This document shows positions 1-13,720 of a stretch of 64,000 nucleotides of DNA, in pieces (position 1 is the stretch's first letter; every line of letters starts with the position of its first letter). The notes below the pieces were generated by a model. The model had not been told where the DNA came from, searched no databases, and worked only from the letters and a program-made list of their open reading frames with translations. Source of the stretch: Laetiporus sulphureus 93-53 (taxonomy: Eukaryota; Basidiomycota; Agaricomycetes; Polyporales; Laetiporaceae); the NCBI RefSeq assembly GCF_001632365.1, contig NW_024468512.1, positions 635,368 through 699,367 of the forward strand. The letters run 5' to 3'. The position numbers and the translations under genes are program-made.

Positions 1-571
1 TGTTTCAATATAGACGTGTCCTCCTCCCGGCGCAAGTCGCGCAAGGCGCACTTCTCGGCACCTTCGTCCGTCCGGCGAAAGATCATGTCCTCCGCGCTGG
101 CGAAGGAACTTCGAGCTAAACACAATGTGCGTTCCCCTGCTTAATTCGATACTGTTGAGCTACTTACGGGAGACTAGACTCGATCACTACCAATACGTAA
201 AGATGACGAGGTCCGGATTGTGCGGGGAAAGTACAGGGGTCGGGAGGGCAAGGTGACGCAGGTGTACCGTAAGAAGTGGGTGATCCACGTCGACCGTGTT
301 CAGCGTGACAAATCGAACGGCGCAACGGTGCCTATTGGCATTCACCCCAGTAATGTGGTTATTACTACCATCAAGCTGGACAAGGACAGGTGTGTTTGTA
401 ACAGGGTACCTAGCTTTTCCAGTGTCTGATTGTCACTTGGTACAATTAGGAGGGCAATCCTGGACAGAAAGGACAGGAAAAAGACCAGCAAGTCGAGCGA
501 AGATGTCGAGATGGTCGACGTGCGTATCATATACTTACAGACTCTCTGTGGGCTGACGTTTTGCGTAGTGA
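1..571 (+). CDS. RPL26: 60S ribosomal protein L26 (uL24), 5' partial
   Basis: Structural protein of the large cytosolic ribosomal subunit. Exons are about 1-126, 178-389, 450-519 and 569-571. The first exon opens with [20 protein letters not shown], the usual L26 start minus its first one to three residues, so the initiator lies just outside the window. The KOW region follows in exon 2 ([20 protein letters not shown], then [16 protein letters not shown]), and exon 3 carries the basic tail ending EDVEMVD. The last exon contains only the TGA stop: the intron from 520 to 568 has a GTGCGT donor and a GCGTAG acceptor directly before TGA. Family identity is certain; the terminal exon is inferred from the splice signals. 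Confidence 0.93.
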
Positions 572-793
572 TTCATTTACTTGCTTGTCCGTGTTGTTTT
601 CATTCCGGCTGCCGCCTTGCATCTTCCAACCTCACCATGTATGTATGGGTCGCTATACACACGATATTTGATATGAGCCATTGGTCATTCGTCAACGGCG
701 GCACACAGCGGCGCAGAGCGCGAAACTTGGAGTTGCAGTGGCGGAGCGCGTACAAACTTTCGATACCAGCTTGTCCGCTCATGTATTCGACGA

Positions 794-1785
794 TCAGAAA
801 ATGACATCCTCGTCTTTACTACTCAGTAAATCGCCACCTCCCTCAAATTCCGGCGTAAAGTCATCGGAAACCTTCGCCTCTGCAATCATCCTCCGTTGGG
901 CTTCTGCCGCCTCGGCATCACGCTTTTTCTTCCCTTGCACCTTCTTCAGGCTGGGGATCATAAACAACATGAGCAAATGCTAAAGTGGCCGCTGATGTGA
1001 ATGAACTGCTGACCGGAAGAACTCTTCTCGATCCATCTCGTCCAGCTCACTTATGATGTATTTGATTGTATTGTCCAACCGGGGTATGATGACATGTTCG
1101 ATGGCATTAACACGGCGGTTGGTGGCTCGAATGACCTCGTCCAGGATCATGAATGCTGTCTGTAGAGACGCCAGCTCGACCAAGGTTTCTACAGCCTTCG
1201 CATAAACCTCCTTTGCCCGTAGCACCTGTTGTCCCCCGCGACCGAGACCAGTAAGGTTGAAATCTGGGCAGTGTGCAATTATAGACTGTCCGGTCGGATA
1301 GAGTAAATCCACACTCTACCTGTGCCTGCCACTCGGTCGACCTCGAATGCGGGGAGCACTACACCAGACACATTCTCTTGTTTAGCTTTGACTCGAAACG
1401 ATGCCGATTTGGCTTGCTCTTGCACAAGGTATGATATGTCACCGGTAGCATAAGTGACTTCTGCCAGCGAGAAGGATGCGAGTTGCATGACTCGGCCCAT
1501 CTTGCGCTTCGCCTTAATCAGATAGAGTGGAGGTCGTCAATACTATGAGAACGTTCGTTCGACAAGGTAGAGGCAAGTGGTTTGCACCGCAGGATTCACA
1601 ACCAAGTGAGAGGCTCAACATACCTCGTCGACCTTCCCTAAGATTGCGCGGAACCTGGTGGTTAATGCATCGCGCTTCTTCGCAAGCAGTGAATGACCAG
1701 TCTGTGCGCCCTTCAGACGGAGCTTTGTGTTGGTGAGAGCCATCCGAGTGGGAAACACATTTTCTCGGGGACCAGTGCCAGACAT
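794..1785 (-). CDS. VMA8: V-type proton ATPase subunit D
   Basis: Central-stalk subunit of the V1 sector of the vacuolar proton pump, coupling ATP hydrolysis to rotation. Four exons (1624-1785, 1320-1512, 1014-1263, 794-950) keep phase and give 253 aa, a normal length. Family hallmarks include the N-terminal [20 protein letters not shown], then [20 protein letters not shown], and the C-terminal helix [20 protein letters not shown]. The two long helices form the antiparallel coiled coil of the rotor shaft. The gene is convergent with RPL26 and divergent from the small ORF at 2121. Confidence 0.96.
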
Positions 1786-2120
1786 CGTGTTAAGACTGTA
1801 ACCTTTACGAGCGATGCAGCAGCAAGCCTGAGGTTCCGAATGACCTTAGTCATTCGGGTTATAACATTGCACACGCGCAGTGGGCGATTACATAAGGAAA
1901 AACGGTTTCGTCACACGTTACATTTTTCACGCCTGTGGCTGGACATCTCTTGTGCTGCGTGTGACGCCGTGGCGAAGCTCGCCATCGCCCCCGTCGTTGG
2001 AAATTCGGGCGCTGCTCTGTTCCGTACGCTCGTTGTCTGTTGCTAGGCCGATCATCCCGCCTGCGACTTTGCTGTCTTTGTGGAGAGCCGTCGTATCGCC
2101 CACATGTCTGTATCTGTGAA

Positions 2121-2369
2121 ATGCACCCCTCGCCCGTCGAAGGGAGTTGCCGCTCGCCGCTGCTATCGTGCATCAACGACAACGACCTCGTCATGCTCGA
2201 ATGCACCATCACGCGCTTCAAATGCAACGCAACCGGTGTTGCTGTATACGACGGAGCATGGAAGTACTGGCGCACACAGCTCGAACTACTCACCGTCACC
2301 AAACTTATTGAGGGACCCGAAACGACGGTCGAAGAGGACCTCGGCGTCCAGGACAACGTCCACATCTAA
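2121..2369 (+). CDS. Small unknown protein (82 aa, single exon)
   Basis: An ORF starting ATG CAC CCC and ending DNVHI-stop, with third-position C/G bias like the neighbouring real genes. The protein has no recognisable domain. Its C-terminal stretch TTVEEDLGVQDNVHI resembles the last strand of ubiquitin-fold proteins only loosely, too weakly for a call. It could be the last exon of a longer gene, since in-frame sequence continues upstream to about 2040 without an ATG. About 335 bases separate it from the divergent VMA8 start. Confidence 0.4.
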   Translation: MHPSPVEGSCRSPLLSCINDNDLVMLECTITRFKCNATGVAVYDGAWKYWRTQLELLTVTKLIEGPETTVEEDLGVQDNVHI

Positions 2370-2931
2370 TAACTTCTTTGCTCACTTTCCTGTCCTACCT
2401 GTATTTGTATTGTCATGTATAACGTACTGAACTCCTCTTGCTAACGAACTCTGTAACTTTGTACCCTCCATGATGAATTGTAACTCATCCATCGTTCTTT
2501 CACTATCGCGCCGAACACACTTTCCACCGGTCATTCGGAACCCGGGCGTGCGGAACGCAGCGCTGACACCCCCAAGTCAGCGTTGACGATGGAGGATTGG
2601 TGACATTCTGTGACATAACACGTCACAAGCGCTCAGCAAGCATATAATAAGATTTTTCTACTGGAAAATCAGTAATGTATTATGATAACTCAACGTCAAT
2701 TCTGTCCTGATTATTCTAGATGAATCAATCATAACCTCGTGCTCTGTGACGCGTTTCATGACCCGTTATGACGTCGAGCCGGAACCGTGCGCCGTAGCTT
2801 CCAGCATGGTCGAGATTTATGGACAATGCATATAAATATCGGTGTTGCTGACGTTCAGCATCCCCCCCCCCTCCCCCCCGAGCTGTCGCCTTGGCTCACA
2901 ATCACTGCCTTTCTTCAAACTGTGTACAGAC
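2370..2931 (+). promoter_or_regulatory. Enolase upstream region with TATA box and CT tract
   Basis: No gene is seen here. A TATA-like element (TATAAATA, about 2831-2838) lies some 95 bases before the enolase ATG. A pyrimidine run of C and T follows at about 2861-2880. A TATA box plus a CT-rich block before the start is typical of strongly expressed glycolytic genes in filamentous fungi, so this is probably the core promoter of the enolase gene. The segment around 2640-2730 is AT-rich. Confidence 0.6.
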
Positions 2932-4580
<1,649 letters not shown>

Positions 4581-4990
4581 CTTGTTCAAAGCGTGGGAAG
4601 AATCTTGAAGTGACAAACAATACTGTACTGTACTAGAATGGTCTTGAAAGTGGTGTATTGCACATCCTCCTATACTGCCTGTATTATCCAGTTGTTGCTC
4701 TTGACGATACTGTGCTCGAAAAAACTTAGAGAGTTATACGTGGCAATGACTGAAACTTGAAGTTTTCTGACCGGCACGCGTTCACGTTCAGCTTCGATCG
4801 CAGTTGTCAAAACCTCGATACATATCCATTTATTAGAGAGGAGAATACAGGCGTGGTGCAGTACGCTGATATCCCATAAGCCGAATTGTTCGGACGGTGC
4901 TGTCTCCTCTCAGACTTGGCCAAAAAGATGATGGATCCACACGCATCCCAAGTTCCTCAGCGCGAGGGTTCTAACCTTATAACGCCGGTG
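4581..4990. other. Convergent 3' intergenic region
   Basis: About 410 bases between the stop of the enolase gene and the stop of the XAP5 gene, which face each other. No coding signal is seen; it should hold the two 3' UTRs. Confidence 0.6.
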
Positions 4991-6261
4991 TCATGCAATG
5001 GTATACTTTCCATACTTCCTCTCCGGATCATAAACCTATAGAGAACATGTGAACCTGCAGCTCGCAACGGAACCAAAACATGCTTACTTCCCATCGCGAA
5101 GCCGGGAAGATATGCTTATTGCGTTGATAGTAGCTTCTCTCAACCACTTTTCCGGCATGCGACTCGTCCTTCTCGATGGTTGCATCCGCCAGCAATCGCA
5201 CATCATCGTGTACGTCAAAGTTGAACAAAGGCCCCGACTTGCCACGCGCTTTGTTGACGATAAAGTCATAGAAAGTATGATGCTGGCATGAAAGTCAGCA
5301 ATTGCGTCGAAAGAACACTTTTGTACCTACGTGTGGGATGATAAGATCCTCCTGATGCGCACACAATCAGTGATCGTGTCCAAAACCAACTATATGCGCT
5401 CGCCTCACTTTGACATACATCAGATTGTCGACACTGACAGCTCTGAGTTCGGGGAATTGCTGTCTACACTTCTCCAGGAAGGTAGAGATGGAGTCACCCT
5501 TCTTGCACTGCGCAGGCGGGATGGTATTCCGTCGATACATGCACCTATGTGGTCAGGCCGTATTCTCGGCAATACAGAGTGCTAGGATGCTCACCATCAC
5601 ACTCTTTCGGTGTCCGCTTCCATCCCAATATGAGTAAGTGATCTCAATGTCCTCTTGCTTCAGCTCTTCTTGTTTCTTGAGCCATTCTTGTCTAAGCTCC
5701 TCTCGCTGCCGTCGTTCTGCCTCCTCACGATCTCTGTCAGGTAGGAAGGACGTATCGACATTGGGATTTTTGCGCAGTTTGGCGCGTTTGGAACGCTTTC
5801 CGCTATCACCAGTTTCAGTCTGGGACGAGGAGCCGTCGCCTTCCTCATCTTCCAAAGCAAACGACAGCGTGGATTTCGCCATCTTCTTCCGCTTCTTCAC
5901 CTTCTTCTGCTCCTCTCTAAACAGACACTCAACTTCCGATCAGCGATCCGACACGAATCAAGAGATATTACGAGAAGCTGACATACTTGAGCTCGTTCGT
6001 CCTCGCAGCTTCGCGCGCTTTGGCCTCCTCGAGTTCCTTCCGCCTTTGTTGAAACTCCTCTAGTTTGACCAGACCAACGGTGCTTTTCTTTAGCGTATCC
6101 TCCATCGAGTCATTCTGCCCAACAAAGCGGTTGGAGGACGGACGGGCCTTCTCCGTCTCGTTAATAAGTGTCTGCTTCTGCCGCTCGAACTCCTCTCGCA
6201 TCTGGGTGCGTTGTTTCGTGAGTGCATCCTCGCGACGTCCCTCGGCTTTGCTATTAGACAT
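4991..6261 (-). CDS. XAP5/FAM50 family nuclear protein
   Basis: FAM50/XAP5 proteins are conserved nuclear proteins linked to splicing and transcription. Six exons (5987-6261, 5595-5916, 5409-5507, 5331-5351, 5088-5282, 4991-5035) keep phase and give 318 aa. The N-terminal third is a charged coiled coil ([40 protein letters not shown]). The C-terminal XAP5 domain is textbook: [75 protein letters not shown], then [20 protein letters not shown]. The fourth exon is only 21 nt (EDLIIPH), but these residues are invariant in the family and confirm the splice sites. Confidence 0.96.
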
Positions 6262-6432
6262 GTGCGTGGAGATGCTATTCGTTGTAGACGAGGTATGGGC
6301 GTAGATTATAGAAGGGTTGACGGCTTGACGCTGCTAGACTTGCGCGTGACTGAAAGTCCGACTATGCGATCTGGGCGCCTATTGGTAGATCTCCCATCCA
6401 GTGACCACACGCTGAAGAGCAGTCCGCTTGCG

Positions 6433-6995
6433 ATGGTGCACATTCTTGGTATTATGCTGCCAGAGAAGCAGCTGGTGAACGTGAGCGTCGAAATCTGTAC
6501 TATACATCTGTGTCGTTGACATTCTCGCAGTATGCTTTGACCCATTTCTATGGAATTGGACGCAAAACGGCGCAACGTCTCTGCGCTCGTATCCAGATCC
6601 ATGAAACATGCAAAGTTCGTAAATTATCGTCATCGCAAATCACGGCCATCACTGCCTTTCTGTCTTCGCCATCAACCGCCCCAATACTACCGCACCTTCC
6701 CCTTGCCAGCCCGGACTACGTCCCTCCGCACCCCTCCCAACCCGTACCGGCTCCAATTCCCCCTACTACAACTGCAGAATCATCGGGCAAAAAGTTGTTG
6801 CCTGGAGACAGGCTTAGAACTATCAAGATCGAGTCCGACTTGCTGAGGGAAGTTCGGGAGAATATCGCGCATCTGCGGAATATTGGCAGTTATATCGGGC
6901 GTCGACATGCAATGGGCTTGCCAGTGCGAGGCCAAAACACACAGACAAATGCGAGGACGGCGAGGAAGCTCAACAGGATCGACCGCTTCTCATAG
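6433..6995 (+). CDS. SWS2: Mitochondrial small-subunit ribosomal protein uS13m (Sws2-like)
   Basis: Protein of the head of the mitochondrial ribosome small subunit. Two exons (6433-6480, 6531-6995), 170 aa. S13 features are the N-terminal [15 protein letters not shown], the helix-turn [18 protein letters not shown] and the C-terminal [20 protein letters not shown]. Between the helical core and the C-terminal tRNA-contacting part sits a Pro/Ser/Thr-rich insert of about 50 residues (roughly residues 58-107), absent from bacterial S13. No separate cleavable presequence is seen; the start is the first ATG before the conserved strand. Confidence 0.93.
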
Positions 6996-7156
6996 ACGTT
7001 ATCGCAGACCACTTATTGCCGAATATGCTGTAATTAGTATGTTGCAGTGGTATTGTCTGTGGATGACATGTGTAGTGGAAGGTGCTGGGGTATCCAAATG
7101 GTAGGGCTGGAGGACGTAATAGAAATACGACTTTCGACAGTAAAACATGCATGCGA

Positions 7157-7969
7157 TCAATCGTCTCCCACAGGTACCTCCTCCTCCAGATACTTCACCA
7201 ACGTCACTCGAATCTCAGTCGTCTCATCACCGCGCAACGTATCGGATACAAATGTAACCTGCACTTGCATTTGTATCTTCAGGACGAAAGCGTTGTCAGC
7301 GATCTGCCTGGATCCGTTGGGACGGGACATACCATCTCCAGCGCCCCCTTCAACACTCCGCATAGCACGTTGCTGAACCACAGTCCTCCTTCGAATGCCT
7401 CCTCAGGGAGTTCTACGAATTCAGCGAGGGGATTCTCGTCCAGCGTGAGTGTAAAGGAGGCGCCTGACGTGTTGGGCTGGGTTGTCGGAGTACTACTTCG
7501 AGCAGGAGCGGTTTGAGGAGGTGCAGCGTGCGTGACGGTTGGTGTGATGTTCAGGAAGGACTTGAAGCCAACCTGCGAATAGGTCCGGCCTAGTAAGTTT
7601 TGGCGAAGCACATTGCCATACGCAGGCCATGACAATACGCGCACACCTTAGCTACGACTTCTCCAACCTCCCTGAAGTCTGCACAACGCCCGATGGGGGT
7701 GCGAGCGAGGAAGTCCTCTATCAACCGCGTGCCAATGTTGTAACCCATCTTCTCAAGCTGCTTGTTGACCTCCGCATAATCTTCGTAGTCCTGTATGAGC
7801 TGCACTACCAGAGCACCGTAGGTCAACGCAAATAGCTCTGCATTCTTACTCCAGTGAGTTGGGACAACACCTCATCCTGCGAAGTCGTGTTCACACGTAC
7901 GATCTTTTCAGTCCTCCCTTTCCACATGTCCTCGCCTATCGCCTTGTATTGCTTGCTCGTTGTAGCCAT
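7157..7969 (-). CDS. BET3: TRAPP complex subunit BET3
   Basis: Core subunit of the TRAPP tethering complexes, which act as guanine nucleotide exchange factors for Ypt1 in ER-Golgi traffic. Four exons (7901-7969, 7647-7844, 7333-7572, 7157-7276), 208 aa. Matching blocks are [78 protein letters not shown] (with the Cys that is acylated in BET3 proteins), [30 protein letters not shown] and [22 protein letters not shown] ends. An insert of about 25 Pro/Thr/Ala-rich residues after ITPTV is extra compared with yeast Bet3. Confidence 0.96.
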
Positions 7970-9571
7970 CGCGAACCTCGTGTGCAACAGGGATCGGCAA
8001 TGTGTGTCGTATTGGGTCAAGACCGAGACATCAACGAGGCAAACGGCGATACACTAGCTCGCCTTAAGCCTTAATAGTACGCAAGCGCTCAACGTGACTA
8101 TACGATCGGTCCAACCATGGACATGCTTTCACGCAATACGGATGAACTTCCGACTATCTACACAAGTACTCGCCGCTTCTATCACACGGAGTCATACCAT
8201 ATTACAGTTCGGCGGTTTACTGGCTGTACATTTTGGCTTTGGCAAGTTTCTGTTCAACCCCGTTCGCACACATCGAGGCGCAACATGTCCAACAACCGTG
8301 ACAATCACCGCTGAAACGCAACCGAGACTACGCGTAATAACACACATACAAGCGCCACGAGCACGCCTGCAACCATGAGGAAAACATACGAGCCCGGATC
8401 TCCAGTCTGTGAATTCCGCGTTCCGATCTCTGCAGTAAACGATGGCGATAACTGTTAAATTGGTTCTGATCTTGACGACGCGCGAATCAAAGCTAAGCAT
8501 GGCATCGTATGGGGGCTGTGAGCATAGCACACCATGCGAGCTTGGAGGATATGGAGGCGAGACCCGGACGCACGCTAGATGAAACCTGATGACTCACACT
8601 TATCGTCGCGCCCATCGTGGATAGAGACACATCTTACAGATGGGAACGCGCGGCAAATATGCCTCTCGTACTCCTTCTTGGGTCTAAAACCAATCGCCCG
8701 TCCAGGAGATGCACGATCCGCAATTGCGGCATATCAGACTAGACTGATGAAGCGCGTAACACTTCCGTTTTTGGCATAGAACAAAGCGCGTCGTGTAACC
8801 ACTGTTATCAAGGAGGAGATGGAAGAGAACGCGTCTGAGATGTGGGAGTGGTCTCACGATGAGACGAGGGTCTGAAGGATGGGGGAAAAGGTAAATGGTA
8901 AACCCTAGGCTTTGCCGAACCGCATCCAGCCGCGGCGAAGGGGCACGTGTGGGGAGGAATCGACGACAGAAAGGGCATCCAGTTCCGTGATATATGGCGG
9001 AAACCAACGGGAGAACATTGGGAGAATCTGGGAGAGGATTGAAAAGGCGAAGTAGCAGCTGACGGATGCTGTGGCTGCTATAGTCTATTTGTTTGCGTGT
9101 ATTTGTGCGGACGGAGTGTGCAAATCTCAGAGGCGCCCTTGCCAGTGCAAGGCCTCGACCAATTAATCCCTCCCGTAGCCTCGCGTCCTTGAGGCTCTCT
9201 CGGTCGTAGTCCTCGACATCAGCTCGCAGATATCCCATCCCAGTCTTCTCGTCGATCCGCCTCTTGCCCTCTCGGTCTTTCTTGCAGAGTTATTCTTGTC
9301 CACTTCTCTGCAGGCAAGAGTGACTTGAAGTACACCAGCACGATCCTTCCGATTCCATATTCGCGCCAGTCGTACTGCTCCGTACCGGTGAGTCTTCTGC
9401 GCGTCCCCGGACGGCTAGACCTCGCAGGACTGAACTCCAATGCCCTTCTTTGTCAACAAGGTTTACGAGCCGAAAATTCTCCAAGTTTCGATTGTCAGGC
9501 TCATTAAGCGCTACCTGCTTGTCACTAGCTAGAACTATTGAGCTTGGCCGGCAACCGCTCTGCTGATCCTG
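7970..9571. other. Long divergent upstream region
   Basis: About 1.6 kb between the BET3 start (minus) and the large gene starting at 9572 (plus). No convincing gene. A long open frame on the minus strand (8684-9238) has no recognisable domain and an unusual residue mix, so it is probably chance. GT-AG pairs near 8340-8620 on the minus strand leave room for a very small membrane protein, but no family is recognisable. The final few hundred bases probably form the 5' UTR of the downstream gene, with a possible leader intron starting near 9388 (GGTGAGTC). Confidence 0.4.
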
Positions 9572-12500
9572 ATGGCTTCCCCTCAGGAACTCCAGACATC
9601 AGCACCGCTAGACTCTCAGTCCTTCCAGCAGTTCCAGACCAATGACGGTTCACCTGTTTTCAATCCTATGATCCCCCCCTCACATCCTGGCACTTCTCTT
9701 CCGCCAAATCCCTCCTCACATGTTCACGCCGCAATGCCTCCCGTGTATCAGTCAGAAATTGATCATGGTCACGCGCTTTCCGTGTCAATGGAGATGTCGC
9801 TATCCATGATTCCCCTGCAGGCCTCGGACACTTCGTCCATGGAAATTGTATCCGCAACGCCTGTAGATCGCACAGTGAGCCAAACAATCCTGCCAGACTT
9901 CACGTCGCATGGCTCCTTCGGCGTCGACCATCGTGTTAATGGGCTTGACGGCCTCGATGGTCCTCGCCAGCTAGCTTCTTCTCCTAGTGCGACTACTTCC
10001 TCCACGAACGTGTCACACACTTCTTCCCCTGCCATGAGCGGCATGGCCTCGACTTATTCATTAACATCTTCTTCGCTTGCTTCAGCTCTCGACAGTATGG
10101 CCGCCTCTCGAAGCCGCTCCGGCTCCTCTGCGTCGCCGCCGAATCTCTTGAGTTCCGCGTCGGATCTGGGGTTCTCTTCTGGCAACGGCGCAACTCCAGC
10201 GTCAGCTCACGAGGCAGGATTCCAATACACGCTTCCGTTCGATGAACCCTCGTCTGCAAAGGAGAATTCGCCCGAGCAGTCTGGAAGCAGTACATTACTC
10301 GTTTTATCTGACATGCTGAAGAAGTGAGTGCTATCGATGCCCTTCTCATTTCATGAACGATCATTAATGAAATGACTAGCATTGCACGTACAGCCAATTC
10401 CGGAAGTGAAGCGTGCAACATGGGGTCCACGACGGATGCACAACAGATTGTCCAGGCCCTCAAGCAGAACGTCATGGCAGTAGTCGACCTCGTTGCCGCT
10501 ATGCAGTTGGCAGATGTTTCAGGTTCGTTATCCCATCCCATCTCCACGGATGCTCGCTTAGCTGCTACTTCCGATGCTGCTGGGACAGATGCATCCACGT
10601 TGGCCGGCCTGGACATGGCAATACCACAGCATATAAATGGACTATCAACATATTCCTCATCTACCAGTACTTTGGACTCCAATGCAATGTTGGATGCTTC
10701 CGACACGTCCCGCAAACGATGTGCTTCCTCTGTTGCCGGCGACAGGATGCTCAAAGCCATGAAGCTTGAGCCTCAGGATGACGCTCCCTCGCTACAGATA
10801 TCCTCATCTACGGGGATGCATATCTCAGATCCTGCTATGGCATCGCCCGCATTCTCTTTTGCGTCTTCAATGCCCTCGATTCCCACATCCGTGCAAACTA
10901 TCAGTGACATGCCGTCAATATCTGCTCCAGTACAGCCTGCAGGAGCAAATTCTCGACCACCCAGTTCAGCTGAGATGGCAAATCATCCTCCGTTGGGACC
11001 CATTCCAGGTGCTGAACATCAATCTCACCCGTTGCATACAGTTGTACAATATCCATCATTGGAGCATGTCCATCAGGTTATGCAAGCGTCCGCGGAATTT
11101 GTTCCTCCGGCTCCCCCCGTCTCATCGAGTGGTTTGCCATCTACTACCTTCAACCCCTCTTTGCCGCAAAACATGTGGGGGGACAATGCGGTACCAGTTC
11201 CAGTACAATTACAGGCTGCCCATCACCATCAACACACCCTCTCCAGCAATCCAATGTTGGTGAGGATCCCAGACGCGGGTGTACCTATCGCGGGGCCATC
11301 GACCTTGCAATTCCCTCCTCAGCCCGTATACGGTTCCCCTACGCGAGCCACCCATATGGCCCAGCCGTCGATCCCAGTGCCTTTAACGTCCTCGGCCATC
11401 CATCCTGCTCCCCATCACTCTGTTCGTTCGTCCAGATCATCCTCCTTTGCGCATGCACAGGGCGAGCCACATCCCGCTCTAAATTCGTTCGATATGTTGC
11501 CGTCCCATCCTACGTTGTCGGGACTGCATAGTTCTCGTGCCTCAACACCAGATTATGATGATGACATGGATACGGGCCATGATTCAGATGAGAACGATTA
11601 TTATGGTGATGTGCTGCAATCCTGGAATGGGGTGGCCGGCGGGTCGGAGATCAAGCCTAATGGCGATGCCGTCTCGGCCGCAGGACCGCATAATCACGTC
11701 GGCCAGCGGAGGATGAGCCACGGGTCGCCTTCTGCCGAGGGTGGATCGACATCTTCGGGACACGGTAACGAAGTCCCGCAAGAGTATCGAGCCGAGGTGG
11801 AGCGAATCTTCTTCGAGTTTCTCAACAACATCTGCTCCAATCGTAAGCTTCCCCGTCGATCTTAAGATCCAACAATATGACTGATATCTCGTAATTGTAG
11901 TCGATGCTACAGATGCGAAGGGGGAGCCTATTCATCAGACGCTCATGGCTAAGAAAATGCAGCGGCTGGACGAGTCACCGGACTTCCGTCCGTTCAAGTT
12001 CCGTATACAGGCCTTCACGAACGCCTTCCTTGAGGAGGTGAGTTCAGGCAACTGTCAATTCAGTTCTTTTACTAATGCGACGTAGCTTGCGAGGCAGGGT
12101 TACCCTGAAGAGAAGATACCCATGAAAAAGGTGAGATGCGGAAAGGTAAATGCATTCTCGGTCTGAAGCTAATTTACATTCCATCTTACAGATTCGTAAC
12201 TTCCTGTGGAATCAGCCGTATATCTCCCGCTTCAACGAAGACGGCAAGAAGTCAAAATCAAAAGGCAATCACATCTGGCATGTAGATGCCAAGAAAACCG
12301 AGGGCGGTTGGATGTTCCGCCCATTCAAGCGGAGGCTAGCTGGCACGCCCCCAGGAGTGGCCTATGTTGGACTTCGCTGGTCGTGGCAGCCGCGTATCTG
12401 GGATCCGCAAGCCTCCCGAGCCAACATGCCTGTGCAGTATAGCTCTCCTTCCCTTCCATCTTGGCTATCATGGAAGGACGAAGTCCTATCTGGCATACCG

Positions 12501-13466
12501 ACCCCTGATGCTCAGAGCTGTGACGTTACGGTTGAGGCCAGGGTTGGTGGCTCGTTCATCTTCTTCGCAACCGTGTTTAACTTCAAATGATAACTAGTTC
12601 ATACAAGATGGCAAGGAGGAGCTTCTCACACATACAGTTCATGTGACTATAGCTCCTATGGCATCTGTTGATGCCTCCTTTACTCCTTCGCGACGACCAT
12701 CGCTGGTTGGCGATGTGCATAACCCTCGTCGGGTGATGAGCGATTCAGTAGTGGCGCAGACAGCACAGCCTCGGTACGTCCGTTATGTTCCTCGGTTTTG
12801 AAATCACGCTGATCCTCTCTCAGTATCCTCCGTGCGCAGTCTACACTGGCGCCTGCTCAGCCTCTGGTGGCACCGGATTCGCAGGTTGTGCAAGTGCTCA
12901 CTACTGCTGCTCAACGAGTTGCACAAGAAGCCCAATCACAAGTAGTTGCATCTCCCAACGACGTTGGTCCTGAATTACAAGCCTTGGCCAAACAACAACA
13001 CGTACTCACGGTCACCGCCCAGGCTTTCAGTTCTAAAATTGCTGCGGAGAGCCTTGATGGTGCTGGGTCACAGTCGAATGCTCTCACTGCTGCTGCTCAG
13101 CAGGTCGTATTGCAAGCAGCGCGTCAGGTGGCAGCAGATCGCACTGTCGTGGCCATGTCATCAGGCATTTCCCCCTCACAGAGCCCTGCCGCACAAGTCA
13201 CGGTGAAGGATGTCTCTGTCGCAACCCAGTCAGCAGTTGCACAAGCTGTCGACATGGTGGGGCCACTTTCCAGCGAGGTCGACGTCTTGATGACTGCGAG
13301 CTCGCTCCTTCAACAGCAGACGCGTGCTCCGCTGCCTCCTGCCTCAATCATGGACTCGCAACTAGCATCTGCCGATGTGCTCCATGCGACTGGTGCAACG
13401 CCTCCCGGTTCATTCAAGATCGCTAGCGCAGTTGCATCCGCACCTAGTTCAATCTACTTCCCATAG
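9572..13466 (+). CDS. Large Ser/Pro-rich protein with a conserved-looking central domain, function unknown
   Basis: Seven exons (9572-10323, 10380-11842, 11901-12037, 12086-12130, 12192-12542, 12598-12773, 12824-13466) keep phase and give 1188 aa. Residues 1 to about 700 are low-complexity Ser/Pro/His-rich sequence with acidic patches (YDDDMDTGHDSDENDYYGD). A folded-looking domain follows at about 720-950: EYRAEVERIFFEFLNNICSN, TLMAKKMQRLDESPDFRPFK, IRNFLWNQPYISRFNEDGKK, FRPFKRRLAGTPPGVAYVGL, WSWQPRIWDPQ, then a strand-rich part (VTVEARFIQDGKEELLTHTV). The end is Ala/Gln/Val-rich with repeated amphipathic helices. The layout suggests a nuclear regulator, but no named family is recognised. Splicing around 12543-12597 removes an in-frame stop. 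Confidence 0.85.
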
Positions 13467-13720
13467 TCGTGATTTCTGCTGTTCTCTGTTCGGGGTTTGT
13501 TTGGCCACGTACTTTATCATATGTGACATATTCTGGGATGAATTAGACCGTTCACTCGCTCAATGTATACTCATATCGTCGCGTCAGCTTGCCCATGGCC
13601 CGTTGCAATCATGTAGAAATTAGTGGCTGTCCTCATCGTTCGAACTTTGTACGTATTTCACTGTATGTCAACAGAACCTCTTTCCAGCTCAAGCATGTAT
13701 TTTGGCTGCGAGAAAGTCAT

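Noticed and set aside
8684..9238. Open frame of 184 codons on the minus strand with two Cys pairs (CPFCRRF, CRNCGSC)
   Set aside because: No domain, odd residue mix, and it lies on the opposite strand of the probable leader of the gene at 9572. Chance openness in GC-rich sequence is more likely.
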